From NCBI RefSeq assembly GCF_050433385.1, contig NZ_JBNPXI010000031.1, positions 1 through 44,269 of the forward strand: a DNA stretch of 44,269 nt, given 5' to 3'. A model generated the notes under the pieces. The model worked only from the letters and a program-made list of their open reading frames with translations. It had not been told where the DNA came from and did not search any database. A program made the position numbers and the translations under genes. Position 1 is the first letter of the stretch. Each line of letters starts with the position of its first letter. This document shows, piece by piece, positions 44,059 through 44,269 of this stretch. The DNA is from Brassicibacter mesophilus (GTDB lineage: Bacteria; Bacillota; Clostridia; Tissierellales; Proteiniboraceae).

Positions 44059-44169
44059 TTAAGTTGACATAATATTTAATTTTGGACACACTACTCCCTT
44101 GTAACCTATATTTGCTGAAATTATTAGTGGTAGTCGTTCCAAAACTATGCCAACAAAAGCTCGATTCAT
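44059..44169 (-). CDS. 36-residue leader peptide of the ABC-F gene
   Basis: ATG at 44169 has AAGGAGGTGAAGAG before it, a near-perfect ribosome site. The product starts MNRAFVGIVLERLPLIISAN and ends PKLNIMST. It is followed after about 50 bases by the tandem terminators. In known ABC-F genes (vmlR, msr, vga types) drug-stalled ribosomes on such a frame relieve termination. The peptide itself need not have a function. Confidence 0.6.
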   Translation of the reverse strand: MNRAFVGIVLERLPLIISANIGYKGVVCPKLNIMST

Positions 44170-44269
44170 CTCTTCACCTCCTTGTATAATAATGATATAG
44201 CCATTAAGGCTAATACATATTTAACCTTTTCTATACCTAAGTAACTGAAGAAGGTATTCTTCCTTCATC

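Noticed and set aside
44059..44169. AgrD-like autoinducer peptide
   Set aside because: There is no clear thiolactone block followed by an acidic tail, and no AgrB gene is seen; position and terminators fit a leader peptide better.

Overview
The window is AT-rich and has the gene content of an anaerobic, amino-acid-fermenting Clostridia, possibly of the Tissierellales type. The signs are a branched-chain 2-oxoacid:ferredoxin oxidoreductase joined to phosphate butyryltransferase and butyrate kinases, catabolic ornithine carbamoyltransferase and carbamate kinase, two sigma-54 promoters, a glmS ribozyme and c-di-AMP synthesis genes. The taxon is an inference. Nearly every gene is on the minus strand.

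1-12878 is the right part of a Tn7-like transposon; its left end lies outside the window. The right terminus (12878) is 24 bases past the glmS stop codon, the classical attTn7 position, and carries four 20-bp TnsB-type repeats. Reading inward come tnsA, tnsB, tnsC, tnsD (tniQ) and tnsE, then a two-gene cargo: a double-GHKL histidine-kinase-like ATPase and a receiver-domain protein. The transposon looks disabled twice. tnsA is split by a 489-bp miniature Tn7-type element (12163-12651) with TGT...ACA termini, three spaced sites on the left, three 20-bp-phased sites on the right, and a perfect 5-bp target duplication CAAGG. Removing the element and one duplication restores a 282-codon tnsA. tnsB has one in-frame TAA (9791-9793), and its frame then continues open to a normal C-terminus. 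The miniature element's repeats differ from those of its host, so it was probably moved by another Tn7-family transposase.

12903-17629 is chromosomal: glmS with its ribozyme, glmM and a YitT-type membrane protein. A possible 42-codon plus-strand membrane peptide follows.

17983-28709 is energy metabolism. arcB-arcC has a consensus sigma-54 promoter with a 47-bp TGCA-rich palindrome about 110-155 bp upstream. The eight-gene operon buk-ptb-buk-ParA-like-ferredoxin-vorB-vorA-gamma also has a sigma-54 promoter, with three TGCA-N6-TGCA sites about 97-151 bp upstream. The PAS-PAS-AAA+-Fis activator that probably drives it is encoded next door. The cdaR-cdaA pair (c-di-AMP synthesis) lies upstream of the activator gene.

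30971-38865 holds a CapA-type protein, a five-gene PTS operon (PRD regulator, IIA, IIB, UlaA-type IIC, SIS-domain protein), a PrsW-type protease, a 27-bp-arm perfect palindrome, a small coiled-coil protein and an HPr.

39145-44269 contains a DUF5317-type membrane protein and an HD-GYP protein, preceded by a 25-residue peptide gene whose ribosome site lies in a predicted RNA hairpin. An uncharacterised 213-codon frame and an ABC-F ATPase follow. The ABC-F leader holds a 36-residue reading frame and two tandem terminators whose inner arms can pair with each other, which suggests antibiotic-responsive attenuation.

No rRNA, tRNA or CRISPR array was recognised.
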